DNA of 64,000 bases from DATEDA01 sp963820965 (GCA_963820965.1 CAWGCC010000032.1:48378-112377); one strand, 5' to 3'; counted from the stretch's first letter, positions 35,726 through 45,404 are shown. Notes: generated by a model not told the origin, from the sequence alone. A program made the numbers and translations.

Positions 35726-35777
35726 CCGCGCGGCCCGGCTCGCGGCGCGCGAAGGACGGCGACGAAGTCGAAGCACG

Positions 35778-36242
35778 ATGGCCGAAGAGACCGATCTCAT
35801 CCTGTGGCGGCACGCCGAGGCCGAGGACGGCGTTCCGGACGGCGAGCGCGCGCTGACCAAGAAGGGCCGCAAGCAGGCGGTCGTGATGGCCGCGTGGCTG
35901 AAAGTGCACCTGCCGCGGCGGGCGCGGATCCTCGCGAGCCCGGCGACACGCGCCCAGCAGACGGCGGCGGCGCTCGAGCTGCCGTTCGCCACCATGCGCG
36001 AGATCGGCGTCGGGACAACCGCCAGCGATGTTCTCAAGGCGGCAGGCTGGTCGGAGGACGGCGGGGCGGCGGTCGTCGTCGGCCATCAGCCGACGCTGGG
36101 TCGCGTTGCCGCGCTTGTCCTCTCCGGCGCCGAAGCCGACTGGTCGATCAGGAAAGGCGCCGTCTGGTGGTTCACCCGTCGCCTACGCGACGGCAACGGA
36201 CGGGTCATCCTGCGTGCGGTGATCGGCCCCGACCTGGTTTAG
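35778..36242 (+). CDS. sixA: phosphohistidine phosphatase SixA-like
   Basis: A 154-aa histidine phosphatase. The RHA variant of the RHG motif lies in LILWRHAEAEDG near residue 9, RILASPATRAQQTA near 55, and the second catalytic His in VVVGHQPTLGR near 107. SixA removes phosphate from phosphohistidine proteins such as the nitrogen PTS. ATG start, 52 bases after fur. It converges with ppx. Confidence 0.92.
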   Translation: MAEETDLILWRHAEAEDGVPDGERALTKKGRKQAVVMAAWLKVHLPRRARILASPATRAQQTAAALELPFATMREIGVGTTASDVLKAAGWSEDGGAAVVVGHQPTLGRVAALVLSGAEADWSIRKGAVWWFTRRLRDGNGRVILRAVIGPDLV

Positions 36243-36262
36243 GACCGCTCGACCGCGCGAAC

Positions 36263-37762
36263 TCAGCCGGCCGCCCGGGCGCGGTCGGCGGCGAGCGAGC
36301 GCACGTCGAACCGCATGCCGACCGCGCGCCACTCCTCGGCTTCCGCTTCGAGCGCCGCGGCCGTGAGCGGATGCTCATCGAGCCAGCCCGCGGCCAGCGC
36401 GAACTGAAACCCGCCATCCGTCGCTCGCGCGCCGAGACGCGGCACTGGCACGTCCACGCGGCTGCGACAGAGGAGCGTGGCGACCCGCAGGCAGAAGACG
36501 AGCGCCCAATCGGCGCTCCGCGCCGGCAGCCCCTCGATCTTCGCGAGCTTCCCGCGGTGCGCGAGAACGATCCGGGCAAGCCGCGCCTGTTCGTCCTTCG
36601 AGAAGCCGGGCATGTCGGCGTTCGACAGGATATACGCCGAGTGCTTGTGATAGGCGGCGTGCGCGATCGAGAGCCCGATCTCGTGCAGCCGGGCCGCCCA
36701 GGCGAGCATCAGCTCGTCGGTCTCGCGCCCCCGCTCGGCGAGCGCGCGGTACAGCGCGCGGGCGAGCGCCTCGACCCGCTCGCCTTGCGCGACGTCGACG
36801 TGATAGCGACGCATGAACTGCTTCACGGTCATCTCGCGCATGTCGTGGTGCTGGACGCGACCCAGGAGATCGTAGAGCACCCCCTGGCGGAGCGCTCCGT
36901 CCGCGACCTCCAGCTCCTCGAGGCCCAGGCCGTCGAAGACGGCGAGCATGATCGCGAGCCCGCCGGGGAGAATCGCCGCCCGGTCGGTCCGCAACCCCGG
37001 CAAATCGACCTTGTCCACGTGACCCGCCTTGAGGAGCTGGGAGCGCAGGCGGTCGAGCCCGTCGGCGGTGATCGTGCCCTTCGCCCAGCCGTTCCCGGCA
37101 AGGATCGCCGCCAGGGCCTTCGCGGTGCCCGAGGAGCCGACAGCCTGCTTCCAGCCGGTGCGCCGGTACTCCTTGACGATCCGCTGGATCTCGTTCGAGG
37201 CCGCGAGCTCGGCCTTCTTCATCGACTGCTTGTCGATCCGCCCGTCGCCGAAGAACCGCAGGCTGTGGCTCACGCAGCCGATCCGCAGCGATTCCATCAG
37301 CTCCGGCTCGTACCCGGCGCCGATCACGAACTCGGTCGAGCCGCCGCCGATGTCGACCACCAAACGACGATGGGATGCCGGCGGGAGGCTGTGCGAGACG
37401 CCGAGGTAGACGAGACGCGCCTCCTCGCGGCCGAAGACGACCTCGATCGGGAAGCCGAGCGCGGCCTCCGCGTCCGCGATGAACTGCGCTGCGTTCTTGG
37501 CGACGCGGAGCGTGTTGGTGCCGACCGCGCGCACCGCGGCCGGCGGGAAGCCGCGGAGCCGCTCGCCGAATCGCGCGAGCGCCTCGAGCGCCCGGAGCTG
37601 GGTCACGCGGTCGAGGCGCCGGTCGCGGGTGAGCCCCCCGCCGAGCCGGACCGGCTCGCGCAGGGCGTCCAGGAGATAGATCTGGTCGTCGACGACCCGC
37701 CCGACCTGGAGATGGAAGCTGTTCGACCCGAGGTCGACGGCGGCGAGCGAGTCGAATTGCAC
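36263..37762 (-). CDS. ppx: exopolyphosphatase (Ppx/GppA family)
   Basis: Ppx degrades polyphosphate or pppGpp. The N-terminal AAVDLGSNSFHLQVGRV and VVDIGGGSTEFVIGAG are the actin-fold phosphate loops. EEARLVYLGVSHSLPP and AVGSSGTAKALAAIL are family blocks. A C-terminal HD-like region has the His/Asp run near WAARLHEIGLSIAHAAYHKH. The start is uncertain: GTG at 37762 gives 499 aa and the family-typical short leader, while an in-frame TTG at 37825 adds 21 residues. It lies downstream of phoU on the same strand, near ppk1. Confidence 0.93.
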   Translation of the reverse strand: MQFDSLAAVDLGSNSFHLQVGRVVDDQIYLLDALREPVRLGGGLTRDRRLDRVTQLRALEALARFGERLRGFPPAAVRAVGTNTLRVAKNAAQFIADAEAALGFPIEVVFGREEARLVYLGVSHSLPPASHRRLVVDIGGGSTEFVIGAGYEPELMESLRIGCVSHSLRFFGDGRIDKQSMKKAELAASNEIQRIVKEYRRTGWKQAVGSSGTAKALAAILAGNGWAKGTITADGLDRLRSQLLKAGHVDKVDLPGLRTDRAAILPGGLAIMLAVFDGLGLEELEVADGALRQGVLYDLLGRVQHHDMREMTVKQFMRRYHVDVAQGERVEALARALYRALAERGRETDELMLAWAARLHEIGLSIAHAAYHKHSAYILSNADMPGFSKDEQARLARIVLAHRGKLAKIEGLPARSADWALVFCLRVATLLCRSRVDVPVPRLGARATDGGFQFALAAGWLDEHPLTAAALEAEAEEWRAVGMRFDVRSLAADRARAAG

Positions 37763-37840
37763 GAGTGCGAGACCGGCGGTGCGGGTTGCCCCGCGCACCT
37801 TAGCATCGCCCGGGTGCTGCGGCAACGGCGCCCCTGTCGC

Positions 37841-38545
37841 TCAGGACCTCGCGGCCGCCTCGATCTCCTCGAGCGAGCCGTGCCGCACGTCCTTGCCCTT
37901 CGTCATGTAGATCACGTACTCGGAGATGTTCTTGGCGTGGTCGCCGATCCGTTCGAGCGACTTGGCGACGAAGATCACGTCGATCGAGCGCGAGATCGTG
38001 CGCGGGTCCTCGATCATGTACGTGAGCAGCTGCCGCAGGATGGCCTTGAAGTGCTCGTCGACCTCCTCATCGAGCCGCACCACGTCGGGTACGACGAGCG
38101 CCTCGAGCCGCGCGAGGCCGTCGAGCGCCTGCCGCACCATGTCGATTACGAGCGCCGCCACGCGCTGGATCTCCGGCATGCCCGGGCTCGAGCGCTCTGC
38201 GAGCCGCAGGCTGCGGGCGACGAGCGCGATCTTCTTCGACTCGTCGCCGATGCGCTCCAGGTCGGTGAGGGTCTTGTACACCATCATCAGGAAGCGCAGG
38301 TCGTTCGCGGTCGGGGCGCGGCGTGCAATCACCTGCGTGCAGGCCTCGTCGATGTCCCGCTCGAGCTGGTTGACTCTCGCCTCGTCGCGGATCACCCGGT
38401 TGACGAGCGCCGTATCGCCGGAGCGCAGCGCCTCGATCGCGTAGCGGATCTGGTATTCGACGATGCCGCCCATCTCCAGCACCTGCGTGCGGACGCTCTC
38501 GAGCGCGGCGTCGAAATGCTTGGAGGTGTGCGCGGCGGGTTGCAT
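37841..38545 (-). CDS. phoU: phosphate transport system regulator PhoU
   Basis: PhoU (234 aa) binds metal and links the Pst transporter to the PhoR kinase; it represses the Pho regulon when phosphate is plentiful. It is a two-repeat helical bundle with the metal motifs LTDLERIGDESKKIA (about residue 80) and VAKSLERIGDHAKNISEYV (about 185). ATG at 38545 with GGGGGAG seven bases upstream. It is separated from pst by 15 kb but next to polyphosphate genes, and divergent from ppk1. Confidence 0.97.
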   Translation of the reverse strand: MQPAAHTSKHFDAALESVRTQVLEMGGIVEYQIRYAIEALRSGDTALVNRVIRDEARVNQLERDIDEACTQVIARRAPTANDLRFLMMVYKTLTDLERIGDESKKIALVARSLRLAERSSPGMPEIQRVAALVIDMVRQALDGLARLEALVVPDVVRLDEEVDEHFKAILRQLLTYMIEDPRTISRSIDVIFVAKSLERIGDHAKNISEYVIYMTKGKDVRHGSLEEIEAAARS

Positions 38546-38665
38546 GGGTTTCTCCCCCGGTGCGACCAAATTTGACGAGTATAGGTCCGGAAGATGACAA
38601 TTCCGTGTAACCCCCCGCCAGCTGTAACAATCGTGCAAAGTCCCGTCCGTAACCTGCGGTCACGC
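38546..38665. promoter_or_regulatory. divergent phoU-ppk1 regulatory region
   Basis: The 120-bp space is AT-richer than its surroundings. It holds TTGACG (38571-38576) and two TGTAAC units: GTGTAACC near 38606, and CTGTAAC-AATC-GTGCAAA near 38625, which resembles one half of a Pho box well and the other poorly. PhoB control of ppk1 is plausible but not proven by the match. Confidence 0.4.
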
Positions 38666-40756
38666 ATGGCCGTCAAGACCGCACCGCCGCGGCACGTTCA
38701 GAGTCATTTCCTGAACCGCGAGCTCGGGCTGCTCGAGTTCCAGCGGCGCGTGCTCGCGCAGGCCGAGGACCCGTCCGTGCCGCTGCTCGAGCGGCTCAAG
38801 TTCCTCTGCATCGTCTCGTCCAACCTCGACGAGTTCTTCGAGATCCGCGTCTCCGGCGTCAAGGAGCAGATCAAGATGAGCATCCCGGGCGCGGGCCCGG
38901 ACGGCAAGACGCCGCGGGAGGTGTTCCAGGCGATCAGCCGGCTCGCGCACGAGCTGGTCGCCCGCCAGTACCAGCTGCTGAACGACGCCATCCTTCCGGA
39001 CCTCGAGCGGGAGGGGATCAAGTTCTTGCGCCGCAGCGAATTCACCGCCGCCCAGGCCGAGTGGGTCCGCGACTACTTCCTGCGCGAGATGATGCCGGTG
39101 CTCACGCCGATCGGGCTCGATCCGGCGCATCCGTTCCCGCGCGTCTTCAACAAGAGCCTCAACTTCGCCGTCGAGCTCGAGGGCCGCGACGCCTTCGGGC
39201 GCGACGCGCGCGTGGCGATCGTGCAGGCGCCGCGCATCCTGCCGCGCATCATCAAGCTGCCGCCGGAGCTGTCGAACGGGCAGCGCACCACGTTCGTGTT
39301 CCTGACCTCGATCCTGCACGAGCACGTGCAGGAACTCTTCGCCGGCATGCATGCGCTCGGCTGCTACCAGTTCCGGGTGACGCGCAACAGCGACCTCTTC
39401 GTGGACGAGGAGGACGTGAAGGACCTGCGCCACGCGCTCCAGGGCGAGCTCCCCCAGCGGCACTTCGGCGACACGGTACGGCTCGAGATCGCCGACGACT
39501 GTCCGCCGCAGATGACCGAGTTCCTCCTGCAGCAGTTCAACCTCGGCCCCGAGGATCTCTATCAGGTGAATGGCCCGGTGAACCTGGTGCGATTGATGAC
39601 CGTGCCGAGCGAGGTGGACCGGGAAGACCTTCTCTATCCGCCGTTCCGGCCCGGCTTCCCGGCCGCGCTCGCGAAGCGCGTCGACATGATGGAGGCGATC
39701 CGCGCCGGCGACATCCTCCTGCACCATCCGTACCAGTCGTTCGCACCGGTCGTCCGCTTCCTGCAGGAGGCGGCCGACGATCCCAGCGTGGTCGCTGTCA
39801 AGCAGACCGTGTACCGCACCGGCACGGACTCGGTGCTGATGGAGGCGCTGATAGAGGCCGCCCGCAACGGCAAGGAGGTCACCGCGGTCGTCGAGCTGAA
39901 GGCGCGGTTCGACGAAGAGGCCAACATCAACTGGGCGGCGCGGCTCGAGGAGGTCGGCGCGCACGTCGTGTACGGCGTGGTCGGTCACAAGACCCACGCG
40001 AAGATGCTCATGGCGGTGCGGCGCGAGGACGGCAAGCTCAAGCGCTACGTCCATCTCGGAACCGGCAATTACCACCCGCGCACCGCACGCACCTACACCG
40101 ACTTCGGCCTCTTCACCTGCGACGAGCAGGTCTGCGCCGACGTGAACCAGGTGTTCAACCAGCTCACGAGCCTCGGCAGCGCCGGCCGGCTGCACTACCT
40201 GTGGCAGTCGCCGTTCACGCTGCACCAGCGCATCATCGAGGCGATCCGGCGCGAGGCCGCATTCGCGCGCGAAGGCAAGCAGGCGCGGATCATCGCCAAG
40301 ATGAACGCGCTCCTCGAGCCCGACACCATCGAGGCGCTTTACGACGCATCGCGGGCGGGCGTGAAGATCGACCTGATCGTGCGCGGGGTCTGCGCCTTGC
40401 GGCCGGGCATGGAGGGCCTGTCCGAGAACATCAAGGTGCGCTCGATCATCGGCCGGTTCCTCGAGCATCACCGCGTGTTCTATTTCCGCGCCGACGGGGC
40501 GGACGACGTGTATCTGTCGAGCGCCGACTGGATGGATCGCAACTTCTTCCGGCGGATCGAGCTGTGCTTCCCGGTGCTCGACAAGAAGCTGAAGGCGCGC
40601 GTGATCCGCGAGGGGTTGCAGGCTTACCTGAGCGACAACGTCCAGGCGTGGGAGATGGATGCCGCGGGCAGCTACACCCGCAAGGCGCCGTCGAAGGCGC
40701 GCCATTGCGCGCAGGAAGAGCTGCTCGAGCTGCTCGTCCGGGAGGACAGCGGCTAG
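38666..40756 (+). CDS. ppk: polyphosphate kinase 1
   Basis: PPK1 (696 aa, family length) reversibly polymerises the gamma-phosphate of ATP into polyphosphate. The four-domain layout is complete: an N-terminal SHFLNRELGLLEFQRRVL, then FLCIVSSNLDEFFEIRVSG, the C1 domain with the autophosphorylated His in VVGHKTHAKML and HLGTGNYHPRTA, and C2 with the second His region in LEHHRVFYF and YLSSADWMDRNFFRR. ATG at 38666 (MAVKTAPPRH); longer in-frame leaders are not family-like. Confidence 0.98.
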   Translation: MAVKTAPPRHVQSHFLNRELGLLEFQRRVLAQAEDPSVPLLERLKFLCIVSSNLDEFFEIRVSGVKEQIKMSIPGAGPDGKTPREVFQAISRLAHELVARQYQLLNDAILPDLEREGIKFLRRSEFTAAQAEWVRDYFLREMMPVLTPIGLDPAHPFPRVFNKSLNFAVELEGRDAFGRDARVAIVQAPRILPRIIKLPPELSNGQRTTFVFLTSILHEHVQELFAGMHALGCYQFRVTRNSDLFVDEEDVKDLRHALQGELPQRHFGDTVRLEIADDCPPQMTEFLLQQFNLGPEDLYQVNGPVNLVRLMTVPSEVDREDLLYPPFRPGFPAALAKRVDMMEAIRAGDILLHHPYQSFAPVVRFLQEAADDPSVVAVKQTVYRTGTDSVLMEALIEAARNGKEVTAVVELKARFDEEANINWAARLEEVGAHVVYGVVGHKTHAKMLMAVRREDGKLKRYVHLGTGNYHPRTARTYTDFGLFTCDEQVCADVNQVFNQLTSLGSAGRLHYLWQSPFTLHQRIIEAIRREAAFAREGKQARIIAKMNALLEPDTIEALYDASRAGVKIDLIVRGVCALRPGMEGLSENIKVRSIIGRFLEHHRVFYFRADGADDVYLSSADWMDRNFFRRIELCFPVLDKKLKARVIREGLQAYLSDNVQAWEMDAAGSYTRKAPSKARHCAQEELLELLVREDSG

Positions 40757-40868
40757 TTTGCCGCTCCGGCGCCCGTGCGTCGGACCGCGCTCTCGCCGCG
40801 CAGAAACCGCCGCGCCCGCGTGGTAGATTGCGTACGCTTGTTTGCGTGTGAGACTTCAAGGCGAGGCA

Positions 40869-41270
40869 ATGGAGGACCGCCGGGCGGAGCGCGCCGCGGA
40901 AAGCCCGTTCAAAGGCAAGACCGGTCTGCAGCGGCTGCTGAACGCCTGCCGCTACTCGCTGCATGGCTTCGCGTCCGCCTTCCGCCACGAGGACGCTTTC
41001 CGCCAGGAGGTACTCCTTGCCGCGGTGCTGATCCCCATCGCCCTCCTCCTCGACGTTGGCGGGGCCGGCAAGGCGATGATGATCGCGTCCGTGCTGCTGG
41101 TCCTGATCGTCGAGCTGCTTAACTCCGCGATCGAGGCGGCGGTCGACCGCATCTCATTCGACCAGCACCGCCTGTCCAAGCGGGCGAAGGACATCGGCAG
41201 CGCGGCGGTCGCCTTGAGTCTCATCAACGTGGCCGCGGTCTGGCTCCTCGTGATCATCGATAAGCTCTAA
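40869..41270 (+). CDS. dgkA: diacylglycerol kinase
   Basis: DgkA (133 aa) is the small integral membrane kinase that recycles diacylglycerol to phosphatidic acid. Three hydrophobic helices and the catalytic motif VLIVELLNSAIEAAVDR with KDIGSAAVALS are present. ATG at 40869 follows AAGGCGAGG. It lies between ppk1 and a glycosyltransferase on the same strand. A role in lipid turnover with the next two genes is likely. Confidence 0.95.
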   Translation: MEDRRAERAAESPFKGKTGLQRLLNACRYSLHGFASAFRHEDAFRQEVLLAAVLIPIALLLDVGGAGKAMMIASVLLVLIVELLNSAIEAAVDRISFDQHRLSKRAKDIGSAAVALSLINVAAVWLLVIIDKL

Positions 41271-41337
41271 AGAAATCCGCCGGTTGTAACGGAAGCTTCA
41301 ACCAGCTTTCATCATCGCTTCACGGCCCGCCCCCACA

Positions 41338-42570
41338 GTGGGCGGCGTGAAGGCCGATCCCTCCCGACGGCCGCTCCATATCGCCGTCGTCACCGAGACC
41401 TACCCGCCCGAGGTCAACGGCGTTGCGCGCACGATCGGCATGATGGTCGCGGCGCTGCATGAGCGGCGGCATTCCATCCAGCTGATCCGCCCCCGCCAGT
41501 CGGCCGAGGACGCACCCGAGGCGGCGACGGGCTTCGAAACGATCCTGCGGCCCGGCTTGCCGCTGCCGCAGTACCGGGAGCTGCGCATGGGCCTGCCTGC
41601 GAAGCGCGCGCTCCGCCAGGCATGGCGCATCCGGCGGCCGGACGTCGTGCAAGTGGTCACCGAGGGTCTCCTTGGGAACTCCGCGGTGACCGCCGCACGC
41701 GCGCTCGGAATTCCCGTCGCGTCCGAGTTCCACACCAATTTCCACGACTACAGCCGGCACTACGGGCTCGGACTCTTCAGCGAGTTCGTCGCCCGTTACC
41801 TCCGCCGCCTTCACAACCGTGCCGACTGCACGGTGGTCCCGACCGCCCAGATGAAGTCGCAGCTCGCCGCGGCAGGCTACCGGCGGCTCGAGGTGGTCGG
41901 GCGCGGGATCGACCTCGACCTCTTCCATCCGCGGCGCAGGAGCGCTGAGCTCCGGCGCACCTGGGGCGCAGGCGATCGGGACATCGTTGCCCTGTACGTG
42001 GGCCGGCTCGCTCCGGAGAAGAACCTCCGCCTCTTCATCGAGTCGTGCCGCGCCATGCAGGCGGTGGCGCCGCGGCTCAAGGTGGTCGTCGTCGGCGACG
42101 GACCCGACGGCGCGGCGCTGCGCGCCGCGAACCGCGATTTCGCGTTCGCCGGAATGCGGACGGGCGGCACGCTCGCCGAGCACTACGCCTCGGCCGACGT
42201 ATTCCTCTTTCCCAGCCTCACCGAGACCTTCGGCAACGTGACGACCGAGGCGATGGCGAGCCGGCTCGCCATCGTCGCGTTCGACTACGCCGCGGCGCGC
42301 GAGTGCCTGCGCCATCGCGCGAGCGCACTGCTCGCCCCGTACGGCGAGCCGGCGCCGTTCGTCGACGCGGCGCAGGAGCTCGCCGCCGACCCGCGTTTGC
42401 GCGAGCAGCTCCGGGAAGCCGCCGCCACCGCCGCCCGCGCGCTGACCTGGCCACGCGTGATCGATGAGCTCGAGGCGATCCTCGTCGAGCTCGTGACGCG
42501 GTCGCGGGCCGCGCCCGCGATGACCTCGCCCGCGCCGCGGAGCGTGGAGACCGATCATGCGCCGCTTTGA
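41338..42570 (+). CDS. GT4-family glycosyltransferase
   Basis: The 410-aa protein is a retaining GT-B glycosyltransferase. The N-terminal domain begins HIAVVTETYPPEVNGVARTI, with SEFHTNFHDYSRHY near residue 130. The C-terminal nucleotide-binding domain has YVGRLAPEKNLRLFIE and FPSLTETFGNVTTEAMAS (the E-x7-E motif). It resembles the GT4 enzymes that make glycolipids such as glucuronosyl- or mannosyl-diacylglycerol. GTG start at 41338 or 41347. The preceding 67 bases hold CTTTCAT and CTTCAA units that weakly resemble Pho boxes. The downstream PAP2 gene overlaps by 14 bases. Confidence 0.9.
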   Translation: MGGVKADPSRRPLHIAVVTETYPPEVNGVARTIGMMVAALHERRHSIQLIRPRQSAEDAPEAATGFETILRPGLPLPQYRELRMGLPAKRALRQAWRIRRPDVVQVVTEGLLGNSAVTAARALGIPVASEFHTNFHDYSRHYGLGLFSEFVARYLRRLHNRADCTVVPTAQMKSQLAAAGYRRLEVVGRGIDLDLFHPRRRSAELRRTWGAGDRDIVALYVGRLAPEKNLRLFIESCRAMQAVAPRLKVVVVGDGPDGAALRAANRDFAFAGMRTGGTLAEHYASADVFLFPSLTETFGNVTTEAMASRLAIVAFDYAAARECLRHRASALLAPYGEPAPFVDAAQELAADPRLREQLREAAATAARALTWPRVIDELEAILVELVTRSRAAPAMTSPAPRSVETDHAPL

Positions 42571-43124
42571 CTCGTCGCTGCGCGCGGTCGCGGTATGGGA
42601 CGAAGCATGGTGCCTGCGCTTCAATCACGCGGCGGGCATTCCCCGGGTCTGCGCGCTCTTCCGCGCGGTGAGCCGGCTCGGCGACGGGCTGTTCTGGTAC
42701 GCGCTGATGGGCGGGTTGCTCGCCGTCGGGGGCGAGCGCGCCGTGCCTGCGGTCGCCCACATGGCCGCGGTCGGGGCGATCGGGGTGCTCGTCTACAAGT
42801 GGCTGAAGTCGCGGACGTCCCGCCCGCGGCCTTACCAGGTCGAGGACGGCGATTCGCCGCGGCGCCGATCCGCTCGACGACTTCAGCTTCCCGTCCGGGC
42901 ACACGCTGCACGCCGCTTCGTTCTCGATCCTCGCGATCGCCTACTTTCCGGTCGCGGCGTGGATCGTCCTGCCCTTCGCCCTGCTCGTCGCCGCCTCGCG
43001 CCTGGTGCTCGGTCTGCACTATCCCACCGACGTGCTCGCCGGTGCGGTGATCGGCGCCGCGCTCGCGCTCGGCTCGCTCGCGATCGCTCTGACCGGACCG
43101 CCGGTCCGGTGCGACACCCGGTAA
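42557..43124 (+). pseudogene. PAP2-family lipid phosphatase, frameshifted
   Basis: Two adjacent frames together give a complete PAP2 phosphatase of about 188 residues. The first frame (ATG 42557 to about 42862) contains VYKWLKSRTSRPRPYQ, the K-x6-RP signature. The second, one base ahead, contains DDFSFPSGHTLHAAS and SRLVLGLHYPTDVLAG, the SGH and SR-x5-H-x3-D signatures, and ends at TAA 43122. The shift falls in a GC repeat near 42855-42866. It may be a real mutation, a ribosomal shift or a sequence error. The intact protein would remove phosphate from phosphatidate or an isoprenoid diphosphate. Confidence 0.8.
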
Positions 43125-43376
43125 CATTGTCGGGGGCCGTTCGACCCGGCCGGGATTCGTTACGCCCATGAATAACGAGAACGGCGCCTCGCTTTGGCCG
43201 GCTATGCTGAGCGCCTACTGCCAGTGCCAGACCAATCCCAGGCACGACGGGGACCGCGCGGCGGTGAACCGAATCGGCGTCCGGTTGCATGCAGCGGCCC
43301 TCGCGCGGTCGAGTCGGTCCGGCGCCGTCATGGTTCGCGAGAGGCACCCTGACTGAACAGTGAGGGAGAGGAGAAC

Positions 43377-44644
43377 ATGGCCGTTCTCAGTAGACGCGCA
43401 AGCAGGCTGATTCTCGCTGTGGTCGCATGTTCGCTGGCGGCCGGCTGTACTTCGCTGCCGCGCGACCTTGAGAAAGTCCGGCTGAGGTACAACGAGGTCG
43501 TGAAGACCAGCGGCGAGCAGCAGCTGCTCCTCAATATCGTTCGCCTGCGCTATGCGGACACGCCGAGCAGCCTGGCCGTGTCCGCCATCGCCGCGCAGTA
43601 CGAAATGGCGAAGAGCCTTGCGATCGTGCCGTTCTTCGCCGTTGGCGGCGACGCCGACCCGCGCGGCTTCGTCGGCATTCTGCCCTCGGCCCAGATCGCC
43701 GGCGCCGACCGCCCCACGATCACGCTGACGCCGCTCGACGACCAGGAGTTCACCAGGCGTCTGTTCACGCCGCTGCCGCTCGAAGGGATCCTGTACCTCG
43801 CGAAGACCACCTGGCAGATCCAGATGGTGTTCCGCCTGTACCTCGAGAACCTCAACTGGGTGTCGAACGCACAATCGGCGAGCGGCCCTACCCCTTCCCG
43901 GGCACCCGATTTTGCGGACTTCCTCCGCGGTGTGCTACGCGCTTCAGGTCCTCCAGGACCGTGCGCTAATCGTGTTCGGGCAGGAGGAACGGAGCGAGAC
44001 CATGGGCGGGCCGCTGCCTGCCGAGCGCATCGACGCGGCTGCGGTCCTGGAAGCGGCGAAGAGCGGCTATGAATACCGGCGCGACGACGGCGGTGCCACC
44101 TGGACCCTCGATGAAGAAGACCCAGCAACCGGTCATGCACGTGCACCCCGCTGCGGCCTCTGCTCCGGAGATGCGCGAGTTCACGCGGGTCTTCCGGCTG
44201 AAGCCGGGGCTGACCAAGTACGAGATCAAGGCTGAGTCCCTGACCCCGTTCCCGGACACCTATCCTGCCGGAGGCGTCGAGACGCTCGATCTCGAGACTC
44301 GCTCGCTGTTGCAGGTGCTGTTCTTCGTCGCCCAGGGCGTCGAGGTCCCGCCCGCGCACCGTGCCGCGGGGATCGTCCGCGTTACTGCGGACCAAGGCGG
44401 CTCCGAGTTCGACTGGCAGCGGGTGCTGCAGGGTCTCCTCAAGGTGAAATCGGCATCGGGCGACGAGCCTCCGCCGGGCGCGTACGTGGCGGTCCCGTAC
44501 AAGGGGCACTGGTTCTACGTCGATGCGACCGATCACGACAGCAAGTCGACCTTCTCGTTCTTGTTGAGCGTGTCGCGCATGGAGCTGACCAGCCGAACGC
44601 CCGCTGCGGGCCCGGTGCTCACGCTGCCTGTCGGCGGGCGGTGA
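43377..44644 (+). pseudogene. lipoprotein of unknown function, broken by two frameshifts
   Basis: Three successive frames join into one protein of about 420 residues. Frame one (43377 to about 43935) starts MAVLSRRASRLILAVVACSL with lipobox AAGC near residue 23, followed by LRYNEVVKTSGEQQLLLNIV. Frame two (about 43935-44108) carries YALQVLQDRALIVFGQEE. Frame three (about 44108-44644) carries EFTRVFRLKPGLTKYEIK and ends HWFYVDATDHDSKSTFSFLL. Each switch is +1. RBS GGGAGAGGAG is strong. I do not recognise a function; it would be an outer-membrane-type lipoprotein. Confidence 0.75.
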
Positions 44645-44657
44645 GCGGAGTCGGCGA

Positions 44658-45404
44658 ATGAAGCTCGCGGGGAAGGTCGCAGTGGTCACCGGCGGCGCGC
44701 AAGGCATCGGCCGCGCGCTCGCCGAACGTCTCGTGCGGGAAGGCGCGAAGGTCGCGATCGCGGATCTCGAGGGCGCGGCGGAAGCGGCGCGCGCGATCGG
44801 CCCGTCGGCGCTCGGGGTGACCGCGGACGTGACGTCGGAGGCAGACCTCGCCCGAATGGTCGCGGAGACGCGCGATGCGTTCGGCGGCATCGACGTCCTC
44901 GTGAACAACGCCGCGCTGTTCTCGACGCTGGCGCTACGGCCGTTCGAGGAGATCCCGCCCGAGGAGTGGCGCCGTGTGATGGAAGTCAACACGCTCGGCG
45001 TCTTTCTCGCCTGCCGCGCGTGCGTCCCGGAGATGAAGCGGCGCGGCGGCGGCCGGATCATCAACCTCGCCTCCGGCGCCCCGCTCAAGGGGATCCCGTG
45101 GATGCTGCACTACGTGGCCAGCAAGGGTGCGGTGATCGCGCTCACGCGCGCGCTCGCGCGCGAGCTCGGGCCGCACAACATCACGGTGAATGCCCTCGCG
45201 CCCGGGCTCACGCTCTCCGCGGGTGTTCTGGCCAATCCGGCGCACCTGGAGAAGCTTCGCGACGTCGTGCTGAAGAGCCGCGCGATCCAGCGCGACGAGC
45301 ACCCATCCGACCTCGGCGGCGCCGCGACCTTCCTCGCCAGCGACGACGCCGCTTTCATGACCGGGCAGACGGTCGTGGTCGATGGCGGGTCGGCGATGGT
45401 TTGA
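44658..45404 (+). CDS. short-chain dehydrogenase/reductase
   Basis: A 248-aa classical SDR oxidoreductase. The cofactor motif TGGAQGIGRAL, an Asp at the end of the second strand (AIADLEGA) that suggests NAD preference, VNNAAL, the active-site Ser in NLASGAPLKG and YVASK are all present. The C-terminus is FMTGQTVVVDGGSAM. The substrate is unknown. ATG start 13 bases after the broken lipoprotein gene. It converges with the PPK2 gene. Confidence 0.93.
   Translation: MKLAGKVAVVTGGAQGIGRALAERLVREGAKVAIADLEGAAEAARAIGPSALGVTADVTSEADLARMVAETRDAFGGIDVLVNNAALFSTLALRPFEEIPPEEWRRVMEVNTLGVFLACRACVPEMKRRGGGRIINLASGAPLKGIPWMLHYVASKGAVIALTRALARELGPHNITVNALAPGLTLSAGVLANPAHLEKLRDVVLKSRAIQRDEHPSDLGGAATFLASDDAAFMTGQTVVVDGGSAMV

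Noticed and set aside
35804..38575. Plus-strand open frame of over 900 codons across sixA, ppx and phoU
   Set aside because: It crosses three recognised genes in the wrong frame or strand and has the biased composition of a shadow frame.
43168..43356. Small plus-strand open frame (62 codons) before the broken lipoprotein gene
   Set aside because: No ribosome-binding site, no hydrophobic or conserved pattern, and composition like the surrounding non-coding DNA.
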